Assembly (NCBI RefSeq): GCF_003031405.1
Contig: NZ_CP020469.1
Coordinates: 4,154,001 to 4,218,000, forward strand
DNA length: 64,000 bases
Source: Halomonas sp. 'Soap Lake #6'
Lineage (GTDB): Bacteria; Pseudomonadota; Gammaproteobacteria; Pseudomonadales; Halomonadaceae
Direction of reading: 5' to 3'
Shown: piece by piece, positions 10,479-22,724 of the stretch
Layout of the letters: the number at the start of each line of letters is the position of its first letter
Position numbering within the stretch: position 1 is the stretch's first letter
Position numbers and translations under genes: made by a program
The notes under the pieces: model-generated
Told to the model about the DNA's origin: nothing
Seen by the model: only the letters and a program-made list of their open reading frames with translations
Databases searched by the model: none

Positions 10479-10543
10479 AGCGATCTACCCTTCGTTCGTG
10501 GCTCTCAGAAAGCATGCAAGCCCGCCCGCAGGCGGGCCGGACA

Positions 10544-12088
10544 TTACCAGTTCTGAGTCGCTTTGAACTTCTCGAGACCTGACTTCAAGCCGTCCTGAAT
10601 CTCGCCGTTGTAGTCGCCGGTCTGGTTGATCTTATCGAGCAGATCGCCGTGCTCAGACTTCATGTAATCGTGCAGTGCACGTTCGAAGTCCAACACTTTA
10701 TCGACGCTCACGTCATCCAAGTGACCTTCGTTAGCGGCATACAGAGACAGCGCCATTTGTGCCACAGACATCGGCGAGTACTGGTTCTGTTTCATCAACT
10801 CGGTAACGCGCTGGCCGTGCTCAAGCTGCTTACGCGTCGCTTCATCAAGATCAGAAGCAAACTGAGAGAACGCTGCCAGTTCACGGTACTGAGCCAGCGC
10901 CAGACGCACGCTACCACCCAGTTTCTTGATGATCTTGGTCTGCGCTGCACCACCTACACGAGAAACCGACAGACCTGCGTTAATCGCCGGACGAATACCG
11001 GAGTTAAACAGGTTGGTTTCCAGGAAGATCTGACCATCGGTAATCGAGATTACGTTGGTCGGTACGAAGGCAGACACGTCGCCACCCTGAGTCTCAATGA
11101 TCGGCAACGCGGTTAGAGAACCGGTCTTGCCTTTCACTTCACCATTGGTGAACTTCTCTACGTAGTCAGCGTTAACGCGCGCAGCGCGCTCCAGCAGACG
11201 GGAGTGGAGATAGAAAACATCACCAGGGTAAGCTTCACGACCCGGCGGACGACGCAGCAGCAGGGATACCTGACGATACGCCACAGCCTGCTTAGAAAGA
11301 TCGTCATAAACGATCAATGCGTCTTCACCACGGTCACGGAAGTACTCACCCATGGTGCAGCCAGAGTAAGCGGCGAGGAACTGCATAGGTGCCGGATCGG
11401 CAGCGCCAGCAGCTACAATGATGGTGTGATCCAACGCGCCGTGCTCTTCTAGCTTGCGTACTACGTTAGCAATAGTCGACTGCTTCTGACCGATGGCAAC
11501 GTAAACACAGGTAACACCTTTGCCTTTCTGGTTGATGATCGCATCGATGGCAATAGCTGACTTACCAATTTGGCGGTCACCGATGATCAGCTCACGCTGA
11601 CCACGGCCAATCGGCACCATGGCATCGATAGATTTCAAACCGGTTTGGATCGGTTCGTCAACAGACTGACGGGTAATAACGCCGGGCGCTACTTTCTCTA
11701 CCGCGTCGGTCATTTTAGCGTTGATATCGCCTTTGCCGTCGATGGGGTTACCCAGCGCATCGACAACACGACCAATCAGCTCAGGACCTACCGGCACTTC
11801 AAGGATACGACCAGTACACTGCGCGGTCATACCTTCTTGAAGTTGCAGATAGTCACCCAGGACAACGGCACCTACGGAGTCACGCTCCAGGTTAAGTACC
11901 ATGCCGAAGATGCTGTTGGGGAATTCAATCATTTCACCAAACATCGCGTCTTCGAGGCCGTGAATTTTCACGATACCGTCGGAAACGCTGACAATGGTGC
12001 CCTGATTACGGGCTTCAGATGCGACGTCAAGCTTCTCAATTCGCTGCTTGATGATGTCGCTGATCTCGGAAGGATTCAGTTGCTGCAT
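10544..12088 (-). CDS. atpA: ATP synthase F1 subunit alpha
   Basis: 514 aa alpha subunit with the non-catalytic nucleotide sites. Walker A reads GDRQIGKS (E. coli GDRQTGKT), still matching GxxxxGK[ST]. The arginine-finger region [12 protein letters not shown] and the [13 protein letters not shown] segment are present. It precedes atpG and follows atpH by 16 bp. Confidence 0.98.
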   Translation of the reverse strand: MQQLNPSEISDIIKQRIEKLDVASEARNQGTIVSVSDGIVKIHGLEDAMFGEMIEFPNSIFGMVLNLERDSVGAVVLGDYLQLQEGMTAQCTGRILEVPVGPELIGRVVDALGNPIDGKGDINAKMTDAVEKVAPGVITRQSVDEPIQTGLKSIDAMVPIGRGQRELIIGDRQIGKSAIAIDAIINQKGKGVTCVYVAIGQKQSTIANVVRKLEEHGALDHTIIVAAGAADPAPMQFLAAYSGCTMGEYFRDRGEDALIVYDDLSKQAVAYRQVSLLLRRPPGREAYPGDVFYLHSRLLERAARVNADYVEKFTNGEVKGKTGSLTALPIIETQGGDVSAFVPTNVISITDGQIFLETNLFNSGIRPAINAGLSVSRVGGAAQTKIIKKLGGSVRLALAQYRELAAFSQFASDLDEATRKQLEHGQRVTELMKQNQYSPMSVAQMALSLYAANEGHLDDVSVDKVLDFERALHDYMKSEHGDLLDKINQTGDYNGEIQDGLKSGLEKFKATQNW

Positions 12089-12104
12089 GCCATGTCCCTC
12101 AGAC

Positions 12105-12641
12105 TCAAGCGGTCAGCGCTTCGGAAAGGCGATTCAATCGACCACGTACCGAACCGTCAATGACGGTGTCGCCGGCACGCAGGATGACACCGCCAATAAG
12201 CGACTTGTCCACCTGAGTAGTAATGGAGATTTCGCGATTCAGACGTTTCTTGAGCGCGTTTGCTAGCTTGGTCTTCTGCTTACTGTCCAGCTTGTACGCT
12301 GAGACCACAGTGACGTCGATACGCTGCTCATGCTCTGCGCGAAGGTGTTCAAACTGGTTAGCAATAGCATCCAACGTCGTTAAGCGGCGTTGATCGGCTA
12401 ACGTGGTCAGAAAGCGTTTAAACGCATCATCTGCGTTATCGGCCAGCATCTCTGCTAGCAGTTCCACTTTCTGATCACTGCTGAGTTTGGGGCTACCTAA
12501 CAGGCCAGCAACTTGGCGGTCTTTGACGCTTGCGCCCGCCATTGCCAATGCCTGTGACCAAGCGTCGAACGCTTGATGATCGCGCGCGTATTCAAACGCC
12601 GCTTTGGCGTAAGGACGAGCGACGGTAGATTGTTCCGCCAT
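12105..12641 (-). CDS. atpH: ATP synthase F1 subunit delta
   Basis: 178 aa delta subunit (OSCP homologue) that links F1 to the peripheral stalk. N-terminal helical bundle starts [21 protein letters not shown], and the C-terminal signature [26 protein letters not shown] (in part) is typical. It is 11 bp downstream of atpF, and GGAGGTGACCC precedes the ATG, a strong ribosome site. Confidence 0.97.
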   Translation of the reverse strand: MAEQSTVARPYAKAAFEYARDHQAFDAWSQALAMAGASVKDRQVAGLLGSPKLSSDQKVELLAEMLADNADDAFKRFLTTLADQRRLTTLDAIANQFEHLRAEHEQRIDVTVVSAYKLDSKQKTKLANALKKRLNREISITTQVDKSLIGGVILRAGDTVIDGSVRGRLNRLSEALTA

Positions 12642-12652
12642 GGGTCACCTCC

Positions 12653-13123
12653 TTACAGTTCAGCGGCAAGCTTATTAAGCAAGTCGCGGTGCGCTTTCTC
12701 GTCAACAGAGGCTTCAAGAACACGCTCAGCGCCTACGATCGCAAGGTGTGAAACCTGTGCACGCAGCTCGTCTTTAGCGCGATTAATTTCTTGCTCAATT
12801 TCAGCCCGAGCATTGGCAACCAAACGCTCGCCTTCGGCACGCGCTTGTTCACGTGCTTCTTCGATCATTTGGGCAGAGCGCTTATTCGCTTGCTCGAGAA
12901 TTTGAGATGCCTGCTCCTTGCTCTCGCGTAGCGTCTGTTCTGCACGCTCTTGAGCAAGCTCAAGGTCACGGGTAGCACGGCTAGCTGCGTCCAAGCCATC
13001 AGCAATTTTCTTTTGACGCTCGTGAAGCGCGTTGCTGATCGGAGGCCACACATACTTTATGCAAAACCAGACAAAGATCGCGAAGGCGATCGTCTGCCCG
13101 ATAAGCGTCATGTTGATATTCAC
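12653..13123 (-). CDS. atpF: ATP synthase Fo subunit b
   Basis: 156 aa b subunit, the peripheral stalk. One N-terminal membrane helix ([22 protein letters not shown]) is followed by a long charged coiled coil, exactly as in E. coli (156 aa). The gap to atpE is 76 bp. Confidence 0.97.
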   Translation of the reverse strand: MNINMTLIGQTIAFAIFVWFCIKYVWPPISNALHERQKKIADGLDAASRATRDLELAQERAEQTLRESKEQASQILEQANKRSAQMIEEAREQARAEGERLVANARAEIEQEINRAKDELRAQVSHLAIVGAERVLEASVDEKAHRDLLNKLAAEL

Positions 13124-13199
13124 AGGGATGTACCTCTGACAAATTCGTGGCGACCGGAGTGAAACAAAACCGAGCGGCTTTCCGCTCGGTCAAGCTGCA

Positions 13200-13448
<249 letters not shown>

Positions 13449-13498
13449 TTAATTTCAAGGGTTTAGGTTAAGGGTGTTGTGCAAAGCGTTGCTCTTTA

Positions 13499-14335
<837 letters not shown>

Positions 14336-14341
14336 TCAGGT

Positions 14342-14746
14342 TTAAGGGGTTGACCGCTCGCGCACAAGCCAAGGCGTTAGCCAGTACATGAGTTGGGCCA
14401 CCACATAGGCTACAAAGAAATAAGCTGGGTTTGAGGGCGGCACTAGGGAGAACACCAGTGCAAATAGCGCCACCGTCAAACCAAACTTGCCCATTGCTGC
14501 TTGGTATAAATTAAGTACGTTGCGCTGGGGCTGTTTAGCAGTGCGTTGTGTACCGCGCCAGACAAAATAGATAGCGGGTAACACACTAACGACTCCTCCC
14601 ATAAGCGCTGATAGAGCTGCTTGGCTTCCTGATACTCCACCAGCAAGCGCCATAATGAGTGCTGTTGTTGCTAGTTGGGCTTGAAACAACCTTTTAAAAT
14701 CTAATGAACGGCGTTGAGCAGTAGAAACATGGGCCACTTTGTTCAC
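14342..14746 (-). CDS. atpI: ATP synthase subunit I
   Basis: 134 aa protein with four hydrophobic segments and the typical position ahead of atpB. AtpI is non-essential and thought to help c-ring assembly or Mg2+ supply. Sequence similarity in this family is low, so identification rests on length, four helices, the FKRLFQAQLATTALIM opening and position. As first gene of the operon it follows a 202 bp gap that should carry the atp promoter. Confidence 0.9.
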   Translation of the reverse strand: MNKVAHVSTAQRRSLDFKRLFQAQLATTALIMALAGGVSGSQAALSALMGGVVSVLPAIYFVWRGTQRTAKQPQRNVLNLYQAAMGKFGLTVALFALVFSLVPPSNPAYFFVAYVVAQLMYWLTPWLVRERSTP

Positions 14747-14948
14747 TACTCCCTACCGCTTTACCTGCATTGAGCGTTATTGCCTGACGTCTATCGTTTC
14801 ACACAACCTTTTAACAAACACCGGCGGATTATAGGGAAGCGCTATCACACCTTCAACCGAAGTTGCACGGATTTGACACGTTTAGGCGGCGACTTGCGAC
14901 CAAAGGGTTAAAAAAGGTGCACTTTAGCTCGTTTATTTAATAAGCCTG

Positions 14949-15878
14949 CTACTTAATGTGTGCCAAGATACCGTCTAACTCTTCAAGGCTGGTATAACGA
15001 ATAGTGACTTTGCCTTTGCCCTTCTGGCCGTGATCAATGGAAACCGGCGCTCCTAACAATTCACCCAGCTGAGTTTCAAGTCGTGAAACATCTGGCGTTT
15101 TAGCCGCTTGATGCGCCGATTTAGCAGGCACTTCGTTTGACTGCACTTTCTTAACCAGGGCTTCAGTTGCTCGCACGGTTAGGTCGTTATTGACCACTTC
15201 GTGGGCTATTTGCCGCTGCTGAGCACTGGATAGCGAAAGTAGAGCACGGGCATGGCCCATATCTAAATCACCACGCTCTAGCAGCGTTTGTACTTCTGGG
15301 TCTAACGCTAATAGACGTAGTAAATTCGCGACCTGAGTACGGGATTTCCCCACCGCATCGGCTATTTGCTGCTGGGTAAGCTCGAACTCATCACCCAAGC
15401 GCTTCAGCGCCAGCGCTTCTTCAATGGCGTTGAGGTTTTCACGCTGGATATTTTCAATCAGCGCTAGTGCTAGAGCTACCTCATCACTGACATCACGAAT
15501 GACAGCAGGGATAACATCTAGCTCTGCCAGCTGAGCTGCACGCCAACGGCGCTCACCAGCAATAATTTCATAGCGATCTTCCCCGACAGGACGCACCACA
15601 ATGGGTTGCATTACCCCTTGAGCACGAATCGAGTCAGCAAGCTCTTCCAGCGCTTCTGGCTGAATATCTCGGCGTGGCTGGTATTTTCCACGTGAAAGCT
15701 GGCCCAGGGGCAAGCGTTCCAAGCGCTCTGCCGCCGCATCGTGGGGGGCCACAGGCAACAAGGAAGTGTCTGCACTGTCAAGCGCAGCACCACCCGTTAT
15801 ATCTAAACTGTCACGACGACGGGCGCCCGCACCAATCAGGGCATCCAGGCCACGTCCTAGCGCGCGTTTACGCGTCAT
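14949..15878 (-). CDS. parB: Chromosome-partitioning protein ParB (CTPase, parS binding)
   Basis: 309 aa ParB. N-terminal GRGLDALIG box binds ParA; the ParB/Srx CTPase domain includes GERRWRA at about 108-114; the helix-turn-helix lies around 168-190 (LTQQQIADAVGKSRTQVANL); the C-terminal 50 residues are the dimerisation domain. It nucleates on parS sites, several of which lie 30-35 kb away in this window near recF-gyrB. It follows parA by 44 bp. Confidence 0.97.
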   Translation of the reverse strand: MTRKRALGRGLDALIGAGARRRDSLDITGGAALDSADTSLLPVAPHDAAAERLERLPLGQLSRGKYQPRRDIQPEALEELADSIRAQGVMQPIVVRPVGEDRYEIIAGERRWRAAQLAELDVIPAVIRDVSDEVALALALIENIQRENLNAIEEALALKRLGDEFELTQQQIADAVGKSRTQVANLLRLLALDPEVQTLLERGDLDMGHARALLSLSSAQQRQIAHEVVNNDLTVRATEALVKKVQSNEVPAKSAHQAAKTPDVSRLETQLGELLGAPVSIDHGQKGKGKVTIRYTSLEELDGILAHIK

Positions 15879-15922
15879 TCGTTTCCCCTCGAACTTTTAG
15901 CAATACGTTACAGCGACATAGG

Positions 15923-16690
15923 TTACAGCGATAGTCGACGGATCATTTCTTTCGCTAACACCCGATACGCTTGGCTACCTCGCGAAAAGCGTGCGTAATG
16001 GGTGACTGGCAACCCATGGCTGGGCGCCTCGGCAACTTTAACGTTGCGCGGGATGGTAGTTTTTAGCAACGCATCACCGAAGAAATCACGCAGCTGTTTA
16101 TCAACTTCCCGCGTTAAGCTGGTACGTTTATCGTACATAGTGCGCAAAATACCAGAAATAGCCAGCTCTGGATTAACACTCTGCTTGATCTGCTCGACGG
16201 TATCGAGCAGTGCTGACAATCCCTCTAGGGCATAAAACTCGCATTGCAGAGGGATAAGCACACCATCAGCCGCGGTAAGCGCATTAACCGTAAGCATATT
16301 AAGCGACGGCGGGCAGTCAATAAGTACTACATCGTAGTCATCAGCGACTGCATTTAACGCTAGCGCTAAGCGACTCTGCCGCTGGTCGATGTCGAGTAGC
16401 TCTACCTCGGCCGCAGTTAGATCACCATTGCCAGGCAACACGTCAAACTTGACTCGCAGGTTGCGCACAATCGCATCACTAGCTGTTACATCGCCTAACA
16501 ACACATCAAGCACGCTTTTTTCCAGCTCATACTTGTCGATGCCACTGCCCATACTGGCATGCCCTTGCGGGTCTAAATCAACCAGCAGCACACGACGATC
16601 TAGCGCAGCCAAACTGGCCGCAAGGTTAACGGCTGAGGTGGATTTGCCCACGCCGCCTTTTTGGTTGGTCAGGGCAATGATCTGGCTCAC
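15923..16690 (-). CDS. parA: Chromosome-partitioning ATPase ParA
   Basis: 255 aa Walker-type ATPase that moves ParB-parS complexes. The deviant Walker A KGGVGKST is at residues 11-18, and VLIDCPPSLNMLTVNAL holds the Walker B/switch. Start is GTG; its G is shared with the rsmG TAG stop (TAGTG), so the genes are translationally coupled. Operon order mnmG-rsmG-parA-parB. Confidence 0.97.
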   Translation of the reverse strand: MSQIIALTNQKGGVGKSTSAVNLAASLAALDRRVLLVDLDPQGHASMGSGIDKYELEKSVLDVLLGDVTASDAIVRNLRVKFDVLPGNGDLTAAEVELLDIDQRQSRLALALNAVADDYDVVLIDCPPSLNMLTVNALTAADGVLIPLQCEFYALEGLSALLDTVEQIKQSVNPELAISGILRTMYDKRTSLTREVDKQLRDFFGDALLKTTIPRNVKVAEAPSHGLPVTHYARFSRGSQAYRVLAKEMIRRLSL

Positions 16691-17355
16691 TACTCAACTC
16701 CTTTTGGGGTCAGAATCAACAGCTGCCGCTCGGCTGTCTCAAAAGGTACGCTTAACAAGTGACGTTCGTGAAGCACAATACCGGGAGGTAGATTACGCAG
16801 TTCTTCGTCTGCACCAGGACCTTTCATGGCTAGCCACTGGCCATTCTCTGCCGGTAACGCCTTGGTTAGCGTGACAAAATCTACCAAACTGGCGAAAGCT
16901 CGCGAAATTACTTGATCAAACGCTTGGCCACTGAACTGCTCAACGCGAACCTGAGTGGGGGTGACGTTGTTAAGTCCTAATTCCATAACGGCTTGGCGCT
17001 GAAAACGTACTTTTTTGCCATTACTATCAAGTAATGTGACTTGCAGCTCAGGTTTGAGAATTGCTAACACCAAGCCTGGCAACCCAGGGCCTGCGCCAAC
17101 ATCAAGCAGCCTTGGTCCATGTACATAGGGAACCACTGCGGCACTGTCGAGCACGTGACGGGATACCATCTCTTCAACATCACGCACTGCTGTGAGGTTA
17201 TAAGCCCGGTTCCACTTATGCAACAGAGCAAGTAAAGCCAACAGCTGTTCGCGCTGCGAATCACTGACAGTAATATTAAGTGCGGCGAGCCCCGCATCCA
17301 AACGGGGCGCAATGGGACTAGGCAAACTATTAAGCAGTGGCTGCAATTGGTTCAT
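16690..17355 (-). CDS. rsmG: 16S rRNA (guanine527-N7)-methyltransferase RsmG
   Basis: 221 aa SAM-dependent methyltransferase that makes m7G527 in 16S rRNA; loss gives low-level streptomycin resistance in E. coli. Motif I is [17 protein letters not shown]. The ATG overlaps the mnmG stop (ATGA). Also known as gidB. Confidence 0.96.
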   Translation of the reverse strand: MNQLQPLLNSLPSPIAPRLDAGLAALNITVSDSQREQLLALLALLHKWNRAYNLTAVRDVEEMVSRHVLDSAAVVPYVHGPRLLDVGAGPGLPGLVLAILKPELQVTLLDSNGKKVRFQRQAVMELGLNNVTPTQVRVEQFSGQAFDQVISRAFASLVDFVTLTKALPAENGQWLAMKGPGADEELRNLPPGIVLHERHLLSVPFETAERQLLILTPKGVE

Positions 17356-19256
17356 CCGTTAGCCACCTCGGTACTCGTGACCAGTCGGCGCTTTTTCAAA
17401 TGAATCAGCAAGATTGATACTGCTGCAGGCGTCACACCGGAAATTCTTGCCGCCTGGGCAAGTGTTTCCGGACGCGCTTCACTGAGCTTTTGACGTATCT
17501 CGTGGGATAAGCCCTCAACCCGTTGATAATCTAACTCTGCTGGTAACGGCATTGATTCGTGGCGTTTAAGTTTATCGATCTCGTCCTGCTGGCGATCAAT
17601 ATATCCTTGATATTTAGCCTGTATTTGCACTTGTTCAGCTACGGCTTCGTCATCCACTCCACCGCTTGCCATGCCTGGTAAGCTGGCGATATCAGCGTAA
17701 GTAAGCTCAGGGCGTTTCAGCAAGTCACTTAAGCAGTATTCACGTGGCAACGGTTTGCCTGTTTTTTCAGCAATTTTCGCGGCCGCAGGGCTATTAGGCT
17801 GTACCCAAGCGGTGGTAAGGCGTGCTGTTTCACGCTCGATAGCCTCACGCTTTTGGCAAAATGCTGTCCAGCGCGTGTCGTCCACCAGGCCAAGCTCACG
17901 ACCCTTCTCAGTGAGTCGCAAATCAGCATTGTCTTCACGTAACAGCAAGCGGTACTCCGCACGAGAGGTAAACATGCGGTAGGGTTCTTTAGTCCCCATA
18001 GTAATAAGGTCATCCACCAGCACACCGAGGTAAGCCTCATCGCGACGGGGATACCAGGTATCTAATTGCTTGGCACGACGTGCTGCATTAAGACCTGCTA
18101 GCAAGCCTTGGGCACCGGCTTCTTCATAGCCTGTTGTGCCGTTAATTTGCCCTGCAAAAAACAGGTTGTGGATAAATTTAGTTTCTAAGGAGTGCTTTAA
18201 GTCCCTTGGATCGAAAAAATCGTACTCAATGGCATAACCTGGACGCGTGATATGCGCGTTCTCAAGTCCTTTCATCGAGCGCACCACCTGCAGTTGCACA
18301 TCAAAGGGTAGCGAGGTTGAAATACCATTAGGGTACAACTCGTGGGTATCTAGCCCTTCTGGCTCAATAAATACCTGATGGCTTGATTTATCGGCAAAGC
18401 GATGCACTTTGTCTTCGATAGATGGGCAGTAGCGTGGGCCAATCCCTTCAATCACCCCTGAATACATTGGCGAACGATCTAGGTTGCCAAGAATAATTTC
18501 GTGGGTGTGCTCATTGGTATGCGCAATATGGCAGCTCACCTGCTGAGGGTGCATATCCCGTGAACCAAGGTAGGACATCACTGGCGTTGGTGTATCACCT
18601 GGCTGCTCTTCCAACTGGGAAAAATCGACAGTTTTGGCATCAATACGCGGCGGAGTGCCAGTTTTAAGGCGATCAACACGAAATGGAAGTGCCCTTAGGC
18701 GTTCTGCTAGTGCATTTGAGGGCGGGTCACCAGCACGACCACCGCGGCTTTGATCCAACCCAATGTGGATAACACCACCTAAAAATGTACCTGTCGAAAG
18801 TACTACAGCTTCTGCATGAAAACGGATACCAGTTTCTGTAACAACACCACGAATAGCGTTGTTATCCACAATCAAATCTCCAGCAGCCTGCTGAAAGATC
18901 GTTAAATTTGGCTGGTTTTCGAGCATCCCGCGAATCGCTGCTTTGTAGCGAATGCGATCAGCCTGGGCCCGTGTTGCCCGAACGGCTGGACCTTTGCGGG
19001 CATTCAACACACGAAACTGGATGCCGCCTAAATCCGTGGCTAGCCCCATAGCACCACCAAGTGCATCAATTTCCTTCACTAGGTGGCTTTTGCCAATCCC
19101 ACCAATCGCTGGATTGCACGACATTTGGCCGAGCGTCTCGATGTTGTGAGTTAGCAATAGGGTTTGACAGCCCATACGAGCAGAGGCCAGTGCGGCTTCA
19201 GTTCCCGCATGGCCACCGCCGATGACAATCACGTCAAAGCGGTCGGGGTAGTTCAA
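17352..19256 (-). CDS. mnmG: tRNA uridine 5-carboxymethylaminomethyl modification enzyme MnmG
   Basis: 634 aa FAD-binding enzyme (GidA) that works with MnmE to modify the wobble uridine of tRNAs. The Rossmann FAD motif [15 protein letters not shown] is at residues 9-23, and the C-terminal helical domain binds MnmE. The open frame continues to 19379, but the upstream part is not family-like. A TTG at 19256 preceded by GAGGTG gives [15 protein letters not shown] and the usual length, so TTG is taken as start. MnmE, its partner, is 18 kb away at 37654. Confidence 0.95.
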   Translation of the reverse strand: MNYPDRFDVIVIGGGHAGTEAALASARMGCQTLLLTHNIETLGQMSCNPAIGGIGKSHLVKEIDALGGAMGLATDLGGIQFRVLNARKGPAVRATRAQADRIRYKAAIRGMLENQPNLTIFQQAAGDLIVDNNAIRGVVTETGIRFHAEAVVLSTGTFLGGVIHIGLDQSRGGRAGDPPSNALAERLRALPFRVDRLKTGTPPRIDAKTVDFSQLEEQPGDTPTPVMSYLGSRDMHPQQVSCHIAHTNEHTHEIILGNLDRSPMYSGVIEGIGPRYCPSIEDKVHRFADKSSHQVFIEPEGLDTHELYPNGISTSLPFDVQLQVVRSMKGLENAHITRPGYAIEYDFFDPRDLKHSLETKFIHNLFFAGQINGTTGYEEAGAQGLLAGLNAARRAKQLDTWYPRRDEAYLGVLVDDLITMGTKEPYRMFTSRAEYRLLLREDNADLRLTEKGRELGLVDDTRWTAFCQKREAIERETARLTTAWVQPNSPAAAKIAEKTGKPLPREYCLSDLLKRPELTYADIASLPGMASGGVDDEAVAEQVQIQAKYQGYIDRQQDEIDKLKRHESMPLPAELDYQRVEGLSHEIRQKLSEARPETLAQAARISGVTPAAVSILLIHLKKRRLVTSTEVANG

Positions 19257-19800
19257 GAGACACCTCGTCTTGCGCCTTTTGGCACGGATGATGTGGTCAG
19301 TGTTTAGCCACTGATTGAATAGGTCGGCAAGTATAAACCTCCTGTGGGTAACCGTCAGGTTTTTCCACACCCCAAGCAATCAGTACACCTATTATTAATA
19401 ACAAAATAAAAATAAATAAGAGAAGTTCTGTTAATGCTGTAACTAATGGTGTGGACAAAATCTGGGTATAACCCTATAAAACAATTAAAAATCATACGAT
19501 TACGTTGTTGACCTTTCGGTGATCAAGCAGCGTAGTGCCTGAGTAGAAGCGGTGTTAGAGCTGTGGATGAAAAGGCGACTTATGCACAAGGCTATCAAGT
19601 AACGGGTTATCCACCGCCTCATACCGACTTTGTTACCGCACCTGTGAACATCTTGCCATGACACCTTTATAAATGCTTAAAGGTCGGCAGAGTAGGAGCT
19701 ACAGAGCATATGGGAGGTCCTGTAAAAAAATAGTATCCACAGGCAAAAAAAATGGCCTGTCGCTCTGACAGGCCATATAACAGGCATTAATTAGCGGTTT
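19257..19800. other. Intergenic region with DnaA-box-like cluster upstream of mnmG (origin-like)
   Basis: No gene was found in this gap. Matches to the DnaA box TTATNCACA or its complement occur at 19580-19588 (TTATGCACA, perfect) and, each with one mismatch, at 19450-19458, 19562-19570, 19607-19615 and 19733-19741. A very AT-rich stretch lies at 19390-19430. In E. coli and Vibrio, oriC lies just upstream of mnmG (gidA), so this may be the true origin, a relic, or a DnaA-regulated promoter. Cannot be decided by eye. Confidence 0.5.
19752..19776 (-). terminator. Rho-independent terminator of the ABC-transporter operon
   Basis: ATGGCCTGTC pairs with GACAGGCCAT around a five-base loop; on the reverse strand it is followed by eight T. 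It sits 35 bp past the end of the ATPase gene. Confidence 0.92.
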
Positions 19801-19810
19801 TATGCGTGTT

Positions 19811-20569
19811 TTAATGTTTCAACACGCGAGCCAAGAATGAACGGGTGCGCTCATGTTGAGGTGCATCGAACAGCTGTTCGGGGTGGCCCTGTTCAGTGAT
19901 TTCTCCTTTGTGGATGAAGATAACGCGGTCAGCCACTTCACGGGCAAATCCCATTTCATGGGTAACAATCACCATGGTCATGCCTTCTTTAGCAAGTTCG
20001 CGCATGGCGTCAAGCACTTCACCGATCATTTCGGGATCAAGGGCTGAGGTAGGCTCATCAAACAGCATTAGCCGTGGTTCCATTGCCAAAGCGCGTGCCA
20101 GCGCAACCCGCTGCTGCTGGCCACCAGAGAGCTGACTTGGGTACTTATATGCTTGGTCGGAGATACCCACCCTCGTCAGTAGACGTTGAGCGATATCTTC
20201 AGAATCTTTACGGTTCCAACCGCGCACTTTCATAGGTGCAAGGGTGATATTGTCGATCACGCTTAGGTGAGGAAACAGGTTGAACTGCTGAAACACCATA
20301 CCTACTTCAGTGCGAATAGTTTGTAGGGCTTTGCCGCTTTTTCCGTTAGGTAGCAGTTCATTACCATCCACATCCAGTGAACCAGATTGAAATTCTTCAA
20401 GACCGTTAATACAGCGAATCAGCGTCGATTTACCAGAGCCACTGGCACCAATCACCACCACCACTTCGCCTGGGACAATTTCAAGGCCAATATTATTGAG
20501 TACGTGCAGACTGCCAAAATGCTTGTTGAGCTTCTGCATACGCACAATAGGTTGCGTTGCGTTATTCAT
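19811..20569 (-). CDS. Polar amino-acid ABC transporter, ATP-binding protein (GlnQ type)
   Basis: 252 aa ABC ATPase. Walker [10 protein letters not shown], signature [15 protein letters not shown] and Walker [13 protein letters not shown] are all intact. Best matched by the GlnQ/ArtP/HisP group that energises polar amino-acid import; the precise substrate is not determinable. Twelve bases separate it from the permease gene, and a strong terminator follows it. Confidence 0.93.
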   Translation of the reverse strand: MNNATQPIVRMQKLNKHFGSLHVLNNIGLEIVPGEVVVVIGASGSGKSTLIRCINGLEEFQSGSLDVDGNELLPNGKSGKALQTIRTEVGMVFQQFNLFPHLSVIDNITLAPMKVRGWNRKDSEDIAQRLLTRVGISDQAYKYPSQLSGGQQQRVALARALAMEPRLMLFDEPTSALDPEMIGEVLDAMRELAKEGMTMVIVTHEMGFAREVADRVIFIHKGEITEQGHPEQLFDAPQHERTRSFLARVLKH

Positions 20570-20580
20570 TGCGCTTGTCC

Positions 20581-21252
20581 TTATTGTCCGACGAGGCCTC
20601 TGCGCTCTAATTGACGCAGTAAGATGGAGAGAGTCCAGGTAATGGCGAGATACATAAGTGCGACCATAAAGTAGACCTCTAGGGCGGTGAAAGTGGTGGC
20701 GATATAGATCTGGCCTTGGCGTACCAGCTCACCTACTCCTATAACGGAAAACAGCGATGTATCCTTAATACTGATAATACCCTGGTTGCCTAATGGCGGG
20801 ATCATACGGCGAAAGGCCTGGGGCCAAATGACGTAACGAAACGCTTGAGAGCGCGAAAGCCCTAGAGATAGTGATGCTTCACGCTGGCCACGCTCGATGG
20901 ATTGCACTCCGCCACGCACAATTTCAGAGATATACGCCCCTGAATTAATAGCGATGGCGGCAATACCGGCAACCAACGCGTTAATAGGGCTACCCAGTAG
21001 TTGTGGCAAGCCATAAAAGATAAACAGCACTTGAACAAGAATTGGAGTGCCACGAAATACTTCGACGTAGAAAATGGCTGGCCAGCGTAACCAGCGCACG
21101 CGGCTGATACGTAGCAAACCAAATAAAATACCGATAAAGAAGCCGATGGCGAGACCGCCGAACGAGATCATCAGTGTCCAGGGTATTCCTGGTAACAAGT
21201 AAGGAATAGAGCGAAACGCTGCCGCCCAGTCAAACTGAAATGTGACGTCCAC
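20581..21252 (-). CDS. Polar amino-acid ABC transporter, permease
   Basis: About 223 aa inner-membrane permease of the HisM/GlnP type. The EAA loop reads [22 protein letters not shown], the ATPase contact. Start is set at GTG 21252, which has AGGAG nine bases upstream; the frame goes further to 21285 but without a ribosome site. Only one permease gene is present, so it probably works as a homodimer. Confidence 0.91.
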   Translation of the reverse strand: MDVTFQFDWAAAFRSIPYLLPGIPWTLMISFGGLAIGFFIGILFGLLRISRVRWLRWPAIFYVEVFRGTPILVQVLFIFYGLPQLLGSPINALVAGIAAIAINSGAYISEIVRGGVQSIERGQREASLSLGLSRSQAFRYVIWPQAFRRMIPPLGNQGIISIKDTSLFSVIGVGELVRQGQIYIATTFTALEVYFMVALMYLAITWTLSILLRQLERRGLVGQ

Positions 21253-21345
21253 GAGCTTTTCTCCTGAAAGGCAACTAAACAACACAGGGCCGGGGGCTAG
21301 GCCGCCCGGCCCTGTCTCAGTGATTCACTATGTTAATGCGGAGTA

Positions 21346-22119
21346 TTAGTCTTCGCTGGACGCTTCACCAAACCACTTTTCATAGATTTCATCATAGGTG
21401 CCATCTTCGCGCATTGCCGCCAGAGCTTCATTGGCGGGTTCTACCCACTGGCTGCCTTTATGAAATACGATGCCGTATTGCTGGCCTTCATACAGCGGGC
21501 CTACCACTTTGGTGCGGCCTTCACCCCGGGTTTGAGCGAAGTAGGCAACGTTGGGTGCATCGTAGAAGGCTGCATCGACATTACGGCCTAGCAGGGCCAT
21601 ATACATATCGCTGTTGCCTGGGTAAGGGGTGATGTCTGCGTTATCACCTAGCTGTTCTTGAAGAAAATCATAGCTGGTGGAGCCAATGCGGGTGGCTATC
21701 TTGAGGCCAGCGAGGTCGTCGATGGTTTCAACATCGTCGTTATCCGCACGGACAATGATTTGCAAGCCAGAATCATAGTAAGGGTCAGAGAAATCTACGA
21801 TCTCGGCGCGTTCTTCGGTGATCGTTACCCCAGCAATGGCGATCTCTTGGCTACCGGTTTGTACCGCTGGAATAATGCCCGCGAATTCCATGGTGGTAAG
21901 GTTGACATTAAACCCTGCGCGATCAGCCACTTCGTTGATGATATCCATATCGAAACCGATCATCTCACCAGTTTCTGGATCCATCATCTCAAAGGGTACA
22001 AAGCTTGGATCAGTGACCACATTGACGGTGGGTGTCTCGGCCATGGCGGAGGTTGCCATGCTGGCAAGGCCTAGAGTGATAGCAGTGGTAAGAGCAGACT
22101 TGGTAATGGTGAGTTTCAT
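21346..22119 (-). CDS. Polar amino-acid ABC transporter, periplasmic binding protein
   Basis: 257 aa. A Sec signal peptide ends near ATSAMA (residues 23-28), then a family-3 solute-binding fold with [18 protein letters not shown] and the GSTSYDFL loop. Resembles glutamine/general polar amino-acid receptors. First gene of the three-gene operon. The mature protein is strongly acidic, which fits a halophile periplasm. Confidence 0.93.
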   Translation of the reverse strand: MKLTITKSALTTAITLGLASMATSAMAETPTVNVVTDPSFVPFEMMDPETGEMIGFDMDIINEVADRAGFNVNLTTMEFAGIIPAVQTGSQEIAIAGVTITEERAEIVDFSDPYYDSGLQIIVRADNDDVETIDDLAGLKIATRIGSTSYDFLQEQLGDNADITPYPGNSDMYMALLGRNVDAAFYDAPNVAYFAQTRGEGRTKVVGPLYEGQQYGIVFHKGSQWVEPANEALAAMREDGTYDEIYEKWFGEASSED

Positions 22120-22268
22120 TAGTTTTCCCGTGTTTTATAGTGTTGTTAGCGGTTTTTAAAGAAACACTTTCTTTAAAAGTTGGACTAACAATCATTATTG
22201 ACCGTTTAACCTTGGCGAGAAACCGCCAAGGCGTCAAGTCACGGGGAGAGGGTTGTTGCTAACGTTAT

Positions 22269-22622
22269 CTAGACCATGAAAGAAGCACCACAGCCACAGG
22301 TAGTGGTGGCGTTGGGGTTCTGAATGCGAAAACGTGCACCTGCTAACCCCTCTTCATAGTCAACCGTTGAGCCTACTAAGTACTGGTAGGAGAGCGGGTC
22401 AACGACCAGTGTGGCATCGCCAAACTCAATGAGTGTGTCGTCTTCGGCAACGCTTTCCGCAAAGTCGAATCCGTACTGGAAACCGGAACAGCCGCCACCG
22501 GTTACGTAGACGCGCAGTTTCAGCGCAGTGTTATTCTCTTCTGCCATCAGTGCGCTAATACGTTTGCGTGCGCTGTCAGATAAGAGTAGAGGGGTTGGAA
22601 CAAAAGCTTCTGCACCGCTCAT
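22269..22622 (-). CDS. erpA: Iron-sulfur cluster insertion protein ErpA
   Basis: 117 aa A-type Fe-S carrier. The three cluster ligands are Cys45 (GGGCSGF) and Cys109/Cys111 (CGCG). It delivers Fe-S clusters to targets such as IspG and respiratory proteins. GGGAGGTACCC precedes the ATG. It is a single gene between argC and the transporter, same strand. Confidence 0.95.
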   Translation of the reverse strand: MSGAEAFVPTPLLLSDSARKRISALMAEENNTALKLRVYVTGGGCSGFQYGFDFAESVAEDDTLIEFGDATLVVDPLSYQYLVGSTVDYEEGLAGARFRIQNPNATTTCGCGASFMV

Positions 22623-22724
22623 GGGTACCTCCCGCGAGCTTTAGGAACGAATAATCAGCATTGGAAAATGATTATGGGTAATTCCCAGCAAAAGGGTCAA
22701 CTATTGCTGGGAATTTGTGAGATG

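Noticed and set aside
11570-12163. 197-codon forward ORF antisense to atpA/atpH
   Set aside because: Composition shadow; long antisense frames are common opposite conserved GC-biased genes.
19257-19379. N-terminal extension of mnmG to 19379
   Set aside because: The extra 41 codons have no MnmG homology; TTG 19256 with GAGGTG fits family length.
22210-22231. CCTTGGCG/CGCCAAGG hairpin downstream of the binding-protein gene start
   Set aside because: Stem is clear but there is no T-run on the erpA strand, so a terminator was not called.
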